From: Oscillospiraceae bacterium
Lineage (GTDB): Bacteria; Bacillota; Clostridia; Oscillospirales; CAG-382
DNA: 64,000 nucleotides
NCBI GenBank assembly: GCA_015064955.1
Contig: SVRD01000005.1
Coordinates: 1-64,000, forward strand
Reading direction: 5' to 3'
This document shows, piece by piece, positions 8,901 through 19,564 of the stretch. Below the pieces are notes generated by a model. That model saw only the letters and a program-made list of their open reading frames with translations, was not told the origin of the DNA and searched no databases. Made by a program: the position numbers and the translations under genes. The first letter of the stretch is position 1. Every line of letters begins with the position of its first letter.

Positions 8901-10594
8901 ACGTGAGAAACCTTGATATCGAGATCGGTGGGAAGCTCGGGATCGGGAGTAGGTTCTTCTTCAATGGGAACGTCTGCGTAAACTTCAATTTCGTTAATGA
9001 AACCAAAGATACCATCGGTTTCAACGTCAAACTTAACAAAGTTTGCAACCAAGTCAACTTCTGCAGTTGCTGCAAAAGTAGCGTTCAATATACCGGTAGG
9101 TATATCTAATACAATCGCATCAGACCAAGTTTCACCGTCTTCAGAAACATAAGCCTTAATCGATTTGATTACCTTAATACCGGAAGCGCCGTCAACATCG
9201 ATGGTATATACCTTAAGATCGGTAATATTATAACTACCGCCAAGATCAACCACAACAGTACCCACGCCATCAGTTACGTTGATGTCATCAGGGAAACCTG
9301 CGTTGTTATAAAATGTGAACCAATTGCCGTCATAGGAAATAGCTTCTGCGATGTTACCATCGGTAAGGTTTGCGGTATATTGCGCATAAGATTCTTTGCC
9401 GTTACCGGAAGTAACGTCATAATTCTTTCCGAAAGCAACGTTCTTATTTTCGGTAGGAACCTCGGGTTCGGGATCGGGGGTGGGTTCAACATACCAGTTG
9501 TTGTAGGGGAGGTTTGCAAGACGGTTGCCGCCTTCACCTTCTACAACGGGAGGATAGTAGAGAGTACCAACGCCGTCAAAGGTGTTGATATAGTAATCGA
9601 ATGCACCGTCAACTGCGCCGAGTTCTTCAAAAGTAACTGCAAATTCAACAGTGATGGATTCTTCGCCTACAACGTAAGCGCCTGCTGCGGTAGAATCTTC
9701 GATAACCGCGCCGTTGTTTGCTGTAAGAGACTGGTTGTACTTACCAACTACGGAATCAGCCTTGATGTCGTAGAAAGAAGTATAAACGGTAGCTTCGTCG
9801 TTGGTTCTGAACCAAATACGGAGACCGGTAGATTCAACAACGGAAAGTTCAGCTGCAACATAGAGGGTTTCGCCGTCATCGTACATCTGGAACTTATAGG
9901 GAGCATCTGCATTTTCATCTGCAGGGAGATTCTGCCAGTAACCGTTTTCTGCGTTTACTTCAGTCCAGTTGTCTGCCCATTCGGAAAGATCGCCGTCAAC
10001 AGTCATTTCGATAGGAGCGTCCTGAACGGTAGCGGTAGCTTCGGTAGCGGTGCCTGCTTCGAGGTCAACGCCTGCGAGAGTAATTTTGTCGCCTGCTTTG
10101 AGTGCAATTGCAGCAACCTTGTCCTGCCAGTTTGCATACTCAACTTCTGCATTGTAGTCGCCTGCAGCGTTGGGTCTGGAGCCGGACGAGTGAGCCATCA
10201 TAACGATCTGGCCTTCGGTCAAAGCGTCAACGTGAGCTTTCCAGTCGCCGGTGCTCTGAGGTGCGTTGTAAACGGTAACAACCTCATAAACGTCGCCTTC
10301 AACGGGATTGAGAACGACGCTAACTGCCCAACCGTTGGTGGTCTTCCAAGTTTCGTCACTTGTGAAGATCGTGTTGGTTTCGTTAGGTGCTACGTTTACG
10401 CCTGCGATGTCAAACACGTAGCCGTATGCGTTAGCCGCAGTCATATTGCCGCCGTCAGCGATGGTGTAATCGCCTTCTGCCCAGTAAATGTCAACTGCGC
10501 CGGCAGTAACTGCAAATGCCGCAAAAGAGCTGAGCAACATAGCGCAAACTACGAAAATGCTCAAAAATCTTTTGAACGTGAATTTCTGTTCCAT
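5912..10594 (-). CDS. Secreted multidomain surface protein with C-terminal dockerin
   Basis: 1560 aa. A signal peptide (1-33, Lys/Arg then a hydrophobic core ending AFAVTAGAV) marks it for export. In order I see: a novel repeat (about 40-185); a CBM9/DOMON-like sugar-binding domain (about 195-370, from VDGDLSEWADNW); a discoidin/F5-8 type C domain (382-539); two more novel repeats (552-679, 699-829); a second discoidin-like domain (839-982); a fourth novel repeat (989-1115); a third discoidin domain (1120-1266); and a beta-rich region. A type I dockerin with two calcium-binding repeats (DVNMDGEIDQYDY and DTNGDGEINQYDY) lies at about 1484-1545. Glu/Pro linkers (TPDPEPEVP and similar) separate modules. 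No catalytic domain is evident, so a binding or structural role attached through a cohesin is likely. The start ATG follows GGAGG. Confidence 0.9.
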   Translation of the reverse strand: MEQKFTFKRFLSIFVVCAMLLSSFAAFAVTAGAVDIYWAEGDYTIADGGNMTAANAYGYVFDIAGVNVAPNETNTIFTSDETWKTTNGWAVSVVLNPVEGDVYEVVTVYNAPQSTGDWKAHVDALTEGQIVMMAHSSGSRPNAAGDYNAEVEYANWQDKVAAIALKAGDKITLAGVDLEAGTATEATATVQDAPIEMTVDGDLSEWADNWTEVNAENGYWQNLPADENADAPYKFQMYDDGETLYVAAELSVVESTGLRIWFRTNDEATVYTSFYDIKADSVVGKYNQSLTANNGAVIEDSTAAGAYVVGEESITVEFAVTFEELGAVDGAFDYYINTFDGVGTLYYPPVVEGEGGNRLANLPYNNWYVEPTPDPEPEVPTENKNVAFGKNYDVTSGNGKESYAQYTANLTDGNIAEAISYDGNWFTFYNNAGFPDDINVTDGVGTVVVDLGGSYNITDLKVYTIDVDGASGIKVIKSIKAYVSEDGETWSDAIVLDIPTGILNATFAATAEVDLVANFVKFDVETDGIFGFINEIEVYADVPIEEEPTPDPELPTDLDIKVSHVNLYNWGTFESMIISGDGKTVVDVINQKPEWWIVYTVENIDGKYVATSYLKNSPDCYAVKVPEGGFLFYTFSANSAYAIADEGALLNYVFVLNGLDVSAGTTMAIDTTVDEPKIIKAYAPGTEPTPEPEPELPEGAIALDYAGYVHDSYFEILAADNKTVADLTTLGIGEAKDMNYFYVAVVGADNVITEMYTTLGRPDGVKSDVVCPEGGYIIGLNANKAGADALLAAKVGDSIVLYNVDVESFRGAEGSIALENAGFAIVPATEPEPVIPGLPENITVWGTGAGVEVMTDGYTGVDEINTWEGNTDKLYGFSNSVLDAAEYSFDITIEETTFDAVTLYVLDFVNGGVTLPDAVSFVINDVWYEATINGNENNIGTIVVELDEAVTASEITVVVSMGVSPHTFAIFNMFTEIEVNEYVPVTSKVVTDFNPTGYKASYGGATGAFIYDDADIYAACGNDWWIHVAFAPVADMDGYYEVVAVRAPTTGNYLTIPENGFVWMAWSSAGDTPESAGAYALAFMNELKVGDIVNFVGVDFANHTTETDAYAEVWVDPNAPVNVALGKDYTLSGAEDATYNANLTDGNAYAGMAYDNRWFVFNAPNTVEGIGTAIIDLAGDYVISGVAVNLINETTSGVAKPEYVKFYVSADNETWTDLGEVALQDVQSAAYWTGIEDLEVTARYVKLEMKIGNPFSFLNEIEVYGKAVPAKVELVEGENEITVPALNSAIANTNFDKDLVITIAGQWNVTVVVNGVEYWPNRMGNLEAPLPAGENTVEFKNSAEEDSAIVAVLAAPIVGDTMDDPIALDKDGDYTADVTDKYPEGVYYQYTATEDGTVTITINSEAGWLYVINNVTAGKYGDMHWSDDEEVVASETIDVTAGDVIMIQVATYDPDNPWTAPIGTVDFTLDVPGESAPATVEIALGDVNMDGEIDQYDYILIKRHYFNTIVLNEGQLLAADTNGDGEINQYDYILVKRHYFETFVIEGTVDVAVEFLPSEE

Positions 10595-10710
10595 AATTTC
10601 CTCCTTGATTTTTTAAGGCTTTCAGACCGTTTCCGCGGGGTTGGAACGTATCCCGTTTCTGTTGCCCTACTTGCCTGTTTTATTCGCCGCGAGACCATGC
10701 GACGATTTTA

Positions 10711-10728
10711 GTGATAATATATTATCAC
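10711..10728. promoter_or_regulatory. Perfect 18-bp palindromic operator
   Basis: GTGATAATATATTATCAC is a perfect inverted repeat. It covers the -10 region (TAATAT, 10719-10724, minus strand) of the dockerin-protein promoter, the classical place for a repressor. The half-site TGATAAT equals that of the Fur-type 7-1-7 box, but here the halves are separated by two bases, not one. Confidence 0.65.
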
Positions 10729-10747
10729 ACTTTTTAAAACAATGCAA
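10719..10747 (-). promoter_or_regulatory. Promoter of the dockerin-protein gene
   Basis: On the minus strand TTGCAT (10747-10742) and TAATAT (10724-10719) are 17 bases apart. The transcript would have a leader of about 115 bases. The remaining gap 10729-10893 is A/T-rich and shows no open frame or clear structure. Confidence 0.55.
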
Positions 10748-10893
10748 TAGTTTTTTGACATTTGTAACAAAAAAATCAAATTTCGACAAATTGTTCAAGT
10801 GCTAATACCACAAATTGTTCAAAACGCGCTAATTTGATAAAGTGCGTTTTTATTTTGAAATCCGAGTTTTTATTTGAAAATACAAGCTATTTA

Positions 10894-10926
10894 AATAAAA
10901 AAGAAGGCTTGTAAAAAACCTTCCTT
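10894..10926 (-). terminator. Terminator of the mutS-mutL-tgt run
   Basis: On the minus strand AAGGAAGG (10926-10919) pairs with CCTTCTTT (10907-10900), with one G-U pair, and a T run follows. It lies 15 bases past the tgt stop. Confidence 0.65.
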
Positions 10927-10941
10927 TTATATTATATATAA

Positions 10942-13979
<3,038 letters not shown>

Positions 13980-16547
13980 TTAGTCAAGCTCCTTTTTAAG
14001 CTCATAAAGAAGTGTGATAGCTTCATAGGGGGTGAGCGTGTTTATATCGATCGATTTGATCTTCTCGATAACACGCGCTTCGTTGAGTGCCTCAAAGCTG
14101 ATATTGTCGGATTCTTCCTTTTTCCTTGAGGCGACAGGACGCGACGCTGTTTCGACAAGCGAGGAAAGCACCTGCTTTGCGCGGTTTACTACCGTTTCGG
14201 GTACACCCGCAAGGTGAGCTACCTCGATACCGTAGCTGTCGTCCGCCGCACCCTTGATGATCTTTCGGAGGAAAACAACGTCGTTGCCGCGCTTTTTTGC
14301 GGCGATATTATAGTTCACAACGCCGTCGGTTTCGCCCTCGAGCGCAGTCAATTCGTGGTAGTGTGTGGCAAAAAGGGTTTTCGCACCGATCTTTTTCGCG
14401 GTATATTCAACAACCGCCCGTGCGATACTCATACCGTCGTAGGTGCTCGTGCCTCTGCCGATCTCGTCGTAGATAATAAGGCTTTGCTTGGTTGCGTTTT
14501 TAAGAATATCGGCAACCTCGTTCATTTCGAGCATAAAGGTCGAATTGCCGCTTGCAAGGTCGTCCGAAGCACCGACACGTGTAAACACGCGGTCGACAAT
14601 GCCGATTCTCGCCTCGGTCGCGGGGACAAAGCAGCCCGACTGTGCGAGAATCACGCAAAGCGCGATCTGACGCATATAGGTCGATTTACCTGCCATATTC
14701 GGACCGGTTATCAGCATCATTCTGTTTGCAGCGCAGTCGAGAGTGCAATCGTTCGGAACGAAATAATTGCCGTCGAGGAAGCGTTCGACAACGGGGTGTC
14801 GGCTGTTTTTAAGCACGATCTTGTCGGAGCGGTCGATCTCGGGGCAAACGTACCCCTGCTCTCTTGCGACGGTCGCGTTTGAGCAGTAAACGTCGAGCTC
14901 GGCAAGCGCATTTGCCGCAAGCTTGATTTTGTCGAGATATTTGAGCACAAAGTCACGCAGAGAAACGAAAAGCTCGTATTCCAAAGCGTAAAGTCTGTCT
15001 CTCGCGCCGATAACTCGGCTTTCGGTTTCCTTTAATTCGGGGGTGACGAAGCGTTCGCCGTTCGACAGAGTCTGTCTGCGGATATATTCCTCGGGCACTT
15101 GGTCGAGGAAGGTCTTCGATACCTCGATATAATAACCGAAAACTCGGTTGTATCCGACCTTCAAGGTCTTGATACCCGTTTTTTCGCGTTCGTATTCCTC
15201 GATCTTGGCTATCCAAGCCTTGCCGTTGGTGACCATTTCGTAAAGCTCGTCCACTGCGGCGTTGCAGCCGCGGCGAATGATGCCGCCCTCCTTGAGCATC
15301 GCGGACGGTTCCTCGGCGATCGTATTTTCGATCGCTTCGGCAACTTCGGTGAGCGTATCTATCTCGGAATCTATCCGCTTGAGCGAGCTCGAGCGGGCAT
15401 TTGCGATAAGCTCCTTAACAGTCGGGAACAGCTTTATCGTCTTTTCGAGTGCCTTGAGGTCGCGTGCGTTTGCCGTTCCGTAAACCAATCTTGTGGTAAG
15501 ACGCTCGATATCGGTAACGTCCTTCAGCACGGAGCGAAGCTCATCACGCAGTACTCCGTCGGAATAGAGCTCCTTGACAGCATCGAGTCTTGCGCGGATA
15601 GCGTTTTCGTTTACAAGCGGTTTTTCGAGATGTCTGCGCAAAAGTCTTGCGCCTGCGCCCGTTTTGGTTCTGTCGATCGCCCAGAGCAAAGATCCCTTTC
15701 TCTGCTTTGCGCGCATTGTTTCGGCAATTTCGAGATTGCGACGCGAAGCCGAATCTATTCCCATAAATTCATCGCAGGAATAGAAATTTATCTTTTGAAG
15801 ATAGGAAAGGTCGATCTTTTGGGTGTTTTTTATGTAGGCAAGCAGACCGCCGACGGCACGCAACGCATATTCGTTGTCTGCCGACGGTGCTTTGCCGTAT
15901 ATCGTTTTTATCGATTCAACCGCATATCCGAGCAAGAAATCGCTCAGATCACCGTTTGACACAAGCGTATTGAAGCGCGAATTGAAAAGATTGCTTATTG
16001 CTTCGGGATATTCCGGAGGAACGATAAGCTCGCTCGGCAAAAATGCCGCCGCCTCGGAAACGACTCTCGCCGTGAGGTTGTCGCCCAATATCTCGGTCGC
16101 GCTGATCTCACCCGTCGAGACGTCGGCAAATGCGATACCGCAGCCGAAATCGTCGCATATCGACGCGCAGATATAGTTATTCTTCTTTTCGTCGAGATAT
16201 CCGCCCTCGGTAACGGTGCCGGGAGTGATGATTCTGACAACGTCACGCTTGACAAGACCCTTTGCGGTGGCGGGATCCTCCATCTGCTCGCAGATGGCAA
16301 CTCTGTACCCGCGCGAAACAAGCTTGGCGATATATGAATCTGCCGCATGATGAGGCACACCGCACATAGGCGCGCGCTCCTCAAGTCCGCAATCCTTGCC
16401 GGTCAACACGAGATCGAGCTCGCGCGAGGCGGTCTTTGCGTCCTCGAAAAACATTTCGTAGAAGTCGCCGATACGGCACATCAGGATACATTCGGGATGC
16501 TCCTGCTTGACCTCCAAATATTGCTTCATAAGCGGAGAAAGAGCCAT
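13980..16547 (-). CDS. mutS: DNA mismatch repair protein MutS
   Basis: 855 aa. It recognises mismatches through the N-terminal GDFYEMFFEDA (the Phe-x-Glu wedge) and has the connector, lever, clamp and ATPase domains. The ATPase has Walker A GPNMAGKST (about residue 615), the signature NSTFMLEM, Walker B DEIGRGTSTYDG and the ATHYHEL motif. It is first in the mutS-mutL-tgt run. Its ribosome binding site lies inside a small hairpin (separate entry). The C-terminal region is short but complete. Confidence 0.98.
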   Translation of the reverse strand: MALSPLMKQYLEVKQEHPECILMCRIGDFYEMFFEDAKTASRELDLVLTGKDCGLEERAPMCGVPHHAADSYIAKLVSRGYRVAICEQMEDPATAKGLVKRDVVRIITPGTVTEGGYLDEKKNNYICASICDDFGCGIAFADVSTGEISATEILGDNLTARVVSEAAAFLPSELIVPPEYPEAISNLFNSRFNTLVSNGDLSDFLLGYAVESIKTIYGKAPSADNEYALRAVGGLLAYIKNTQKIDLSYLQKINFYSCDEFMGIDSASRRNLEIAETMRAKQRKGSLLWAIDRTKTGAGARLLRRHLEKPLVNENAIRARLDAVKELYSDGVLRDELRSVLKDVTDIERLTTRLVYGTANARDLKALEKTIKLFPTVKELIANARSSSLKRIDSEIDTLTEVAEAIENTIAEEPSAMLKEGGIIRRGCNAAVDELYEMVTNGKAWIAKIEEYEREKTGIKTLKVGYNRVFGYYIEVSKTFLDQVPEEYIRRQTLSNGERFVTPELKETESRVIGARDRLYALEYELFVSLRDFVLKYLDKIKLAANALAELDVYCSNATVAREQGYVCPEIDRSDKIVLKNSRHPVVERFLDGNYFVPNDCTLDCAANRMMLITGPNMAGKSTYMRQIALCVILAQSGCFVPATEARIGIVDRVFTRVGASDDLASGNSTFMLEMNEVADILKNATKQSLIIYDEIGRGTSTYDGMSIARAVVEYTAKKIGAKTLFATHYHELTALEGETDGVVNYNIAAKKRGNDVVFLRKIIKGAADDSYGIEVAHLAGVPETVVNRAKQVLSSLVETASRPVASRKKEESDNISFEALNEARVIEKIKSIDINTLTPYEAITLLYELKKELD

Positions 16548-16548
16548 A

Positions 16549-16567
16549 AAAACACCTCCGGTGTTTT
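16549..16567 (-). promoter_or_regulatory. Hairpin enclosing the mutS ribosome binding site
   Basis: On the minus strand AAAACACC and GGTGTTTT form an eight-pair stem around a three-base GGA loop. The GGAGG of mutS straddles loop and 3' arm, and the ATG follows a few bases later. Such a fold would limit ribosome access. Confidence 0.5.
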
Positions 16568-16810
16568 GAAGTAAAAGGTAATAGTGAAGAAGTGCGGTAG
16601 CCTTTTGCGCGCAAAAAGCTATAATTCTTCAAAATGAAAAGCATTTTTACAATAATCCTTTATATTTTGAGCCTCGCAGCCTCGGACAAGCCGCAGGCGC
16701 GCACGAGATTGGCGCGAGCGAACGAGGCTCACAAAAACCGACCAAAATGAAAAACATTTTGCGTCGAGAGCGAAGCGTCATTCATTGAGATGCAGAACAG
16801 ATGCAGAATG
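16568..16810. other. Gene-free spacer with short inverted repeats
   Basis: No coding frame is convincing. The spacer holds two copies of an A/T hairpin of the form AAAATG-AAAA(A/G)C-ATTTT (16631-16648 and 16744-16760), an inverted pair GAGCCTCG/CGAGGCTC (16669-16676 and 16723-16730) around a GC-rich stretch, and a short direct repeat of ATGCAGAA near 16790-16808. No firm mutS promoter could be placed. Confidence 0.4.
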
Positions 16811-16862
16811 AACAAACAAAACCCGAAGCTGCAGAAATCTACTGCGAGCGGTTTTGTTTGTT
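16811..16862. terminator. Terminator downstream of the YlbF-family gene
   Basis: AACAAACAAAACC (16811-16823) and GGTTTTGTTTGTT (16850-16862) form 13 uninterrupted pairs around an inner GCAG/CTGC stem. On the minus strand the 3' arm is T-rich and the element lies 40 bases past the stop of the YlbF-family gene. Confidence 0.65.
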
Positions 16863-16901
16863 AATAGCACGGGACGCCGTGCGGTCTGCGCTGTTATGCG
16901 C

Positions 16902-17297
16902 TCAATGACAGCCGCCGCAGGTAGAGCAGTCGTGAGTACAATTAGCCTGCTCGGGCTCGATGGTGAAGCGAACTGCGTCGTTGATCGCGCTTACGATTTC
17001 GGAAATACCTGCTTCTGCTTCGCGCATTGCCGCAAGGGTTTTGCTTTCGCTGATAGAATCGTAGCATTCGCGGAGACGTGCGGAGATGCTTTCAATAAGC
17101 TGGGTGTCGCGTTCTGCCTCGGGCTTTCTGCCTTCGGTTTCGAGAAGGGTTGCCTGAACGTTATATTCGTTGATGAGCTTGTTGAGCTCCGCATCGGAAT
17201 CGTATGCTTCCTTTGCGGTATTATATGCCTTTAATTCTTCGCTTTCCGCGAGTGCGTTTTTAAGAGTTTCGATTGCTTTTGTCATTACTTCGTTCAT
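16902..17297 (-). CDS. YlbF/YmcA-family protein with C-terminal cysteine cluster
   Basis: 131 aa. The first 110 residues form the helical Com_YlbF domain (for example YDSDAELNKLINEYN and RLRECYDSI). In Bacillus, YlbF (RicF) and YmcA (RicA) join YaaT (RicT) in an Fe-S complex that stimulates RNase Y and competence, biofilm and sporulation signalling. This copy ends in HDCSTCGGCH with a further Cys just before, a plausible metal or Fe-S site. A RicT homologue is encoded at 52783-54048. The gene sits 29 bases behind miaB, itself an Fe-S enzyme. The start has AAAGGA upstream. Confidence 0.85.
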   Translation of the reverse strand: MNEVMTKAIETLKNALAESEELKAYNTAKEAYDSDAELNKLINEYNVQATLLETEGRKPEAERDTQLIESISARLRECYDSISESKTLAAMREAEAGISEIVSAINDAVRFTIEPEQANCTHDCSTCGGCH

Positions 17298-17326
17298 TGT
17301 TGTATTTCCTTTCGGTTTTAAATATT

Positions 17327-18712
17327 TTATTTTATTTTTCCGCCGAGCGCATAAGCACCCGCGGTTTCAATCAAAATATCGACAAACTGCCCTGCGGGGA
17401 CAAATTTATCATAGGTGACTATCTTGTTTTGCGAGCTTCTGCCGCAAGGGATACCGTTTTTATTAACGCCGTCGGAAAGCACGCGGAGGGTTTTGCCGAT
17501 GAATTTATCGTTGAGCGATTGCGCGATATCGTTTTCCATATCCGAAAGCGATTTGAAGCGCGCATTTGAAATTTCCTTCGGTATCTGCCCTTCCATTTTC
17601 GCGGCGACGGTATCGACACGCGGCGAATAGATGAAGGTATATATCATATCGAATCCGACCTCTTTGACGAGCGACATCGTTTCGGCGAAATCCTCGTCGG
17701 TTTCGGTCGGAAATCCGCAGATTATATCGGTCGTGAGCGAGATATCGGGGATTTTTGATTTTATCTCACGCGCCTTTTCGAGATAACGCTCGCGGTCGTA
17801 TTTACGGTTCATCAGCTTCAGAACTCTGCTCGAGCCCGACTGCACGGGAAGATGAAAATGCTTTGCGACGTTTTTGTTTCTTGCGATAACGTCGACAAGC
17901 TCGCTCGATGCGTCCTTCGGGTGACTTGTCATAAAGCGCACTCGGTATTCTCCGTCGAACGATGCACATTCATCGAGCAAAGTCGCGAAATCACAGCCGC
18001 CGTTATAGGAATTTACGTTCTGCCCGAGAAGAGTTATATCCTTGTATCCCTTTTCGACAAGCTGTTTTACCTCGGCAACAACGTCCTCGCGCTTTCGCGA
18101 GCGCTCGCGTCCGCGCGCATAGGGCACGACGCAGTAGGTGCAGAAATTATCGCACCCGTACATAACCGGAACCCAAGCCTTGTATTCGCTCTCGCGCAGG
18201 ACGGGCATTCCCTCGCTTATTATGCCGAATTCGTTGTGAGGCAATTCGGTCACAAACGAAAAACGTTTTTTTGCATTGAGAGCGGTTTCGATTATTTCGG
18301 GGAGCTTGTGATGCATATCGGTGCCGAAAACAAAATCGACGTAGGGATAGCTTTTATATATCTGCTCTCTTCGGTGAGATTGCTGTGCCATACAGCCGCA
18401 AAGACCGATTTTAATGCTTCTGTCGCGCTCTTTTCTGCCTTTGAACTGACCCGCTTCGGAAAGTGCGCGGATTTCGGCGTGCTCGCGGATAGCGCAGGTG
18501 TTTATGATTATCATACTCGCTTCGTCGGCGTTGTCGGTCATTTCATAGCCGCAAAGCGTCAGTGCCCCTGCGATCCTTTCGCTGTCGTTTTCGTTTTGCT
18601 GACAGCCGAAGGTTATCACACAAGCCTTTTTGCCCGCGGTGACAGCTCTGAGCGAATATGCGATTTCGTGCTGTCGTTCTATTTCGTTATGCGGAATAAA
18701 AATATCGTTCAT
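17327..18712 (-). CDS. miaB: tRNA-2-methylthio-N6-dimethylallyladenosine synthase MiaB
   Basis: 461 aa from the ATG at 18712. This radical-SAM methylthiotransferase adds the 2-methylthio group to i6A37 in tRNA. The N-terminal UPF0004 domain has FGCQQNENDSERI with two further Cys for the auxiliary cluster, the radical-SAM motif is GCDNFCTYCVVP (about 185), and a C-terminal TRAM domain ends the protein. An in-frame TTG at 18733 would extend it, but the ATG shares one base with the TGA of the upstream peptidase gene (TGATG), which favours coupled translation. Confidence 0.96.
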   Translation of the reverse strand: MNDIFIPHNEIERQHEIAYSLRAVTAGKKACVITFGCQQNENDSERIAGALTLCGYEMTDNADEASMIIINTCAIREHAEIRALSEAGQFKGRKERDRSIKIGLCGCMAQQSHRREQIYKSYPYVDFVFGTDMHHKLPEIIETALNAKKRFSFVTELPHNEFGIISEGMPVLRESEYKAWVPVMYGCDNFCTYCVVPYARGRERSRKREDVVAEVKQLVEKGYKDITLLGQNVNSYNGGCDFATLLDECASFDGEYRVRFMTSHPKDASSELVDVIARNKNVAKHFHLPVQSGSSRVLKLMNRKYDRERYLEKAREIKSKIPDISLTTDIICGFPTETDEDFAETMSLVKEVGFDMIYTFIYSPRVDTVAAKMEGQIPKEISNARFKSLSDMENDIAQSLNDKFIGKTLRVLSDGVNKNGIPCGRSSQNKIVTYDKFVPAGQFVDILIETAGAYALGGKIK

Positions 18713-19479
18713 CAGAATGCAGTTCCCACACAAATCATATTTTCCATTAAGTATTGGTTTTGGTCGAGACGCTCGATCGTTACCCTGCCCTTCGAGGCAC
18801 TTGCGTGGATGATCTCGTTGTCGCCGAGATATATCGCAACGTGGCCCTTGAAGAAAATAAGGTCGCCCTTTTTCGCCTCGTCAAGCGGAATGGCGCGGAG
18901 GTTTTCGTTTTTTTCGAAATCGGCATCACGCCAGATGTCGATTCCGTTGAAGCGGTACGCATTGAAGGCGAGCCCCGAGCAATCGACACCGTGGTGGGTT
19001 CTTCCGCCCCAGCGGTATTGAACGCCGAGATATTCCTTTGCAACCGAAACGATTCCCTCGCGGGTCTCCTCCTCGGTCTTTTCTTTGTTTGCCTCGGATA
19101 GAAGCTTGATATGGTTTTTATGAATGTAATAGATACGCTTGCTCGGAAGAACGGCAAAGCCGTATCTGTCCTCCTTGTGAGAAAAGCCGACGTCTACCTT
19201 TGCGCCGCGCGGAAGCGTGATCGGCGGTTGGAAATAATTTCTGCCCTCGAAAAGCAGATCGGCAAACGGTGTTACAACGATATGGTTTGCGTCGTGGAGC
19301 TTCTCGAAAAGATTGGGCTTGATTATCCAGCCGATATATCCGTATTCGGTCTTTACACGGTAAAAGCCGCCGAGTGTATCGAGAATTTCAACCTCTTCGC
19401 CGTAAAGAATCTCGTCGACCTGCTCGGACATGAGCTCGGGAGTGGCATAAAGAGGAGCATAAGGAACACATACTACCAT
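18712..19479 (-). CDS. NlpC/P60 peptidase with SH3 domains, YkfC-like
   Basis: 255 aa from the ATG at 19479, which follows AAAGGG; the frame upstream is open but has no ribosome site. Two bacterial SH3-like regions (about 1-120) precede the NlpC/P60 domain with the catalytic Cys in GVDCSGL, His in GHVAIYLG and a later His (EIIHAS). There is no signal peptide, as in the cytoplasmic gamma-D-glutamyl-L-diamino acid endopeptidase YkfC that recycles muropeptides. That role is inferred from the domain order. It leads the miaB message and diverges from the deacetylase gene. Confidence 0.85.
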   Translation of the reverse strand: MVVCVPYAPLYATPELMSEQVDEILYGEEVEILDTLGGFYRVKTEYGYIGWIIKPNLFEKLHDANHIVVTPFADLLFEGRNYFQPPITLPRGAKVDVGFSHKEDRYGFAVLPSKRIYYIHKNHIKLLSEANKEKTEEETREGIVSVAKEYLGVQYRWGGRTHHGVDCSGLAFNAYRFNGIDIWRDADFEKNENLRAIPLDEAKKGDLIFFKGHVAIYLGDNEIIHASASKGRVTIERLDQNQYLMENMICVGTAF

Positions 19480-19564
19480 AAAATCAACCCTTTTAAAACA
19501 AATTTTTGGTTTGCATATTAAAACACACCGCAGGAAAAATAAATCCGAAGGGAGTGTTATTAAT

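Noticed and set aside
5981..9109. A 1042-codon open frame on the plus strand inside the dockerin gene, and another at 9380-10711
   Set aside because: They lie opposite a clear secreted-protein gene, have no ribosome site, and their composition (Cys/Val/Gly-rich) is that of an antisense frame of a low-stop coding region.
10711..10728. Fur box
   Set aside because: The half-sites fit (TGATAAT) but the gap is two bases, not one, and no iron gene is nearby. Kept only as an unassigned palindrome.
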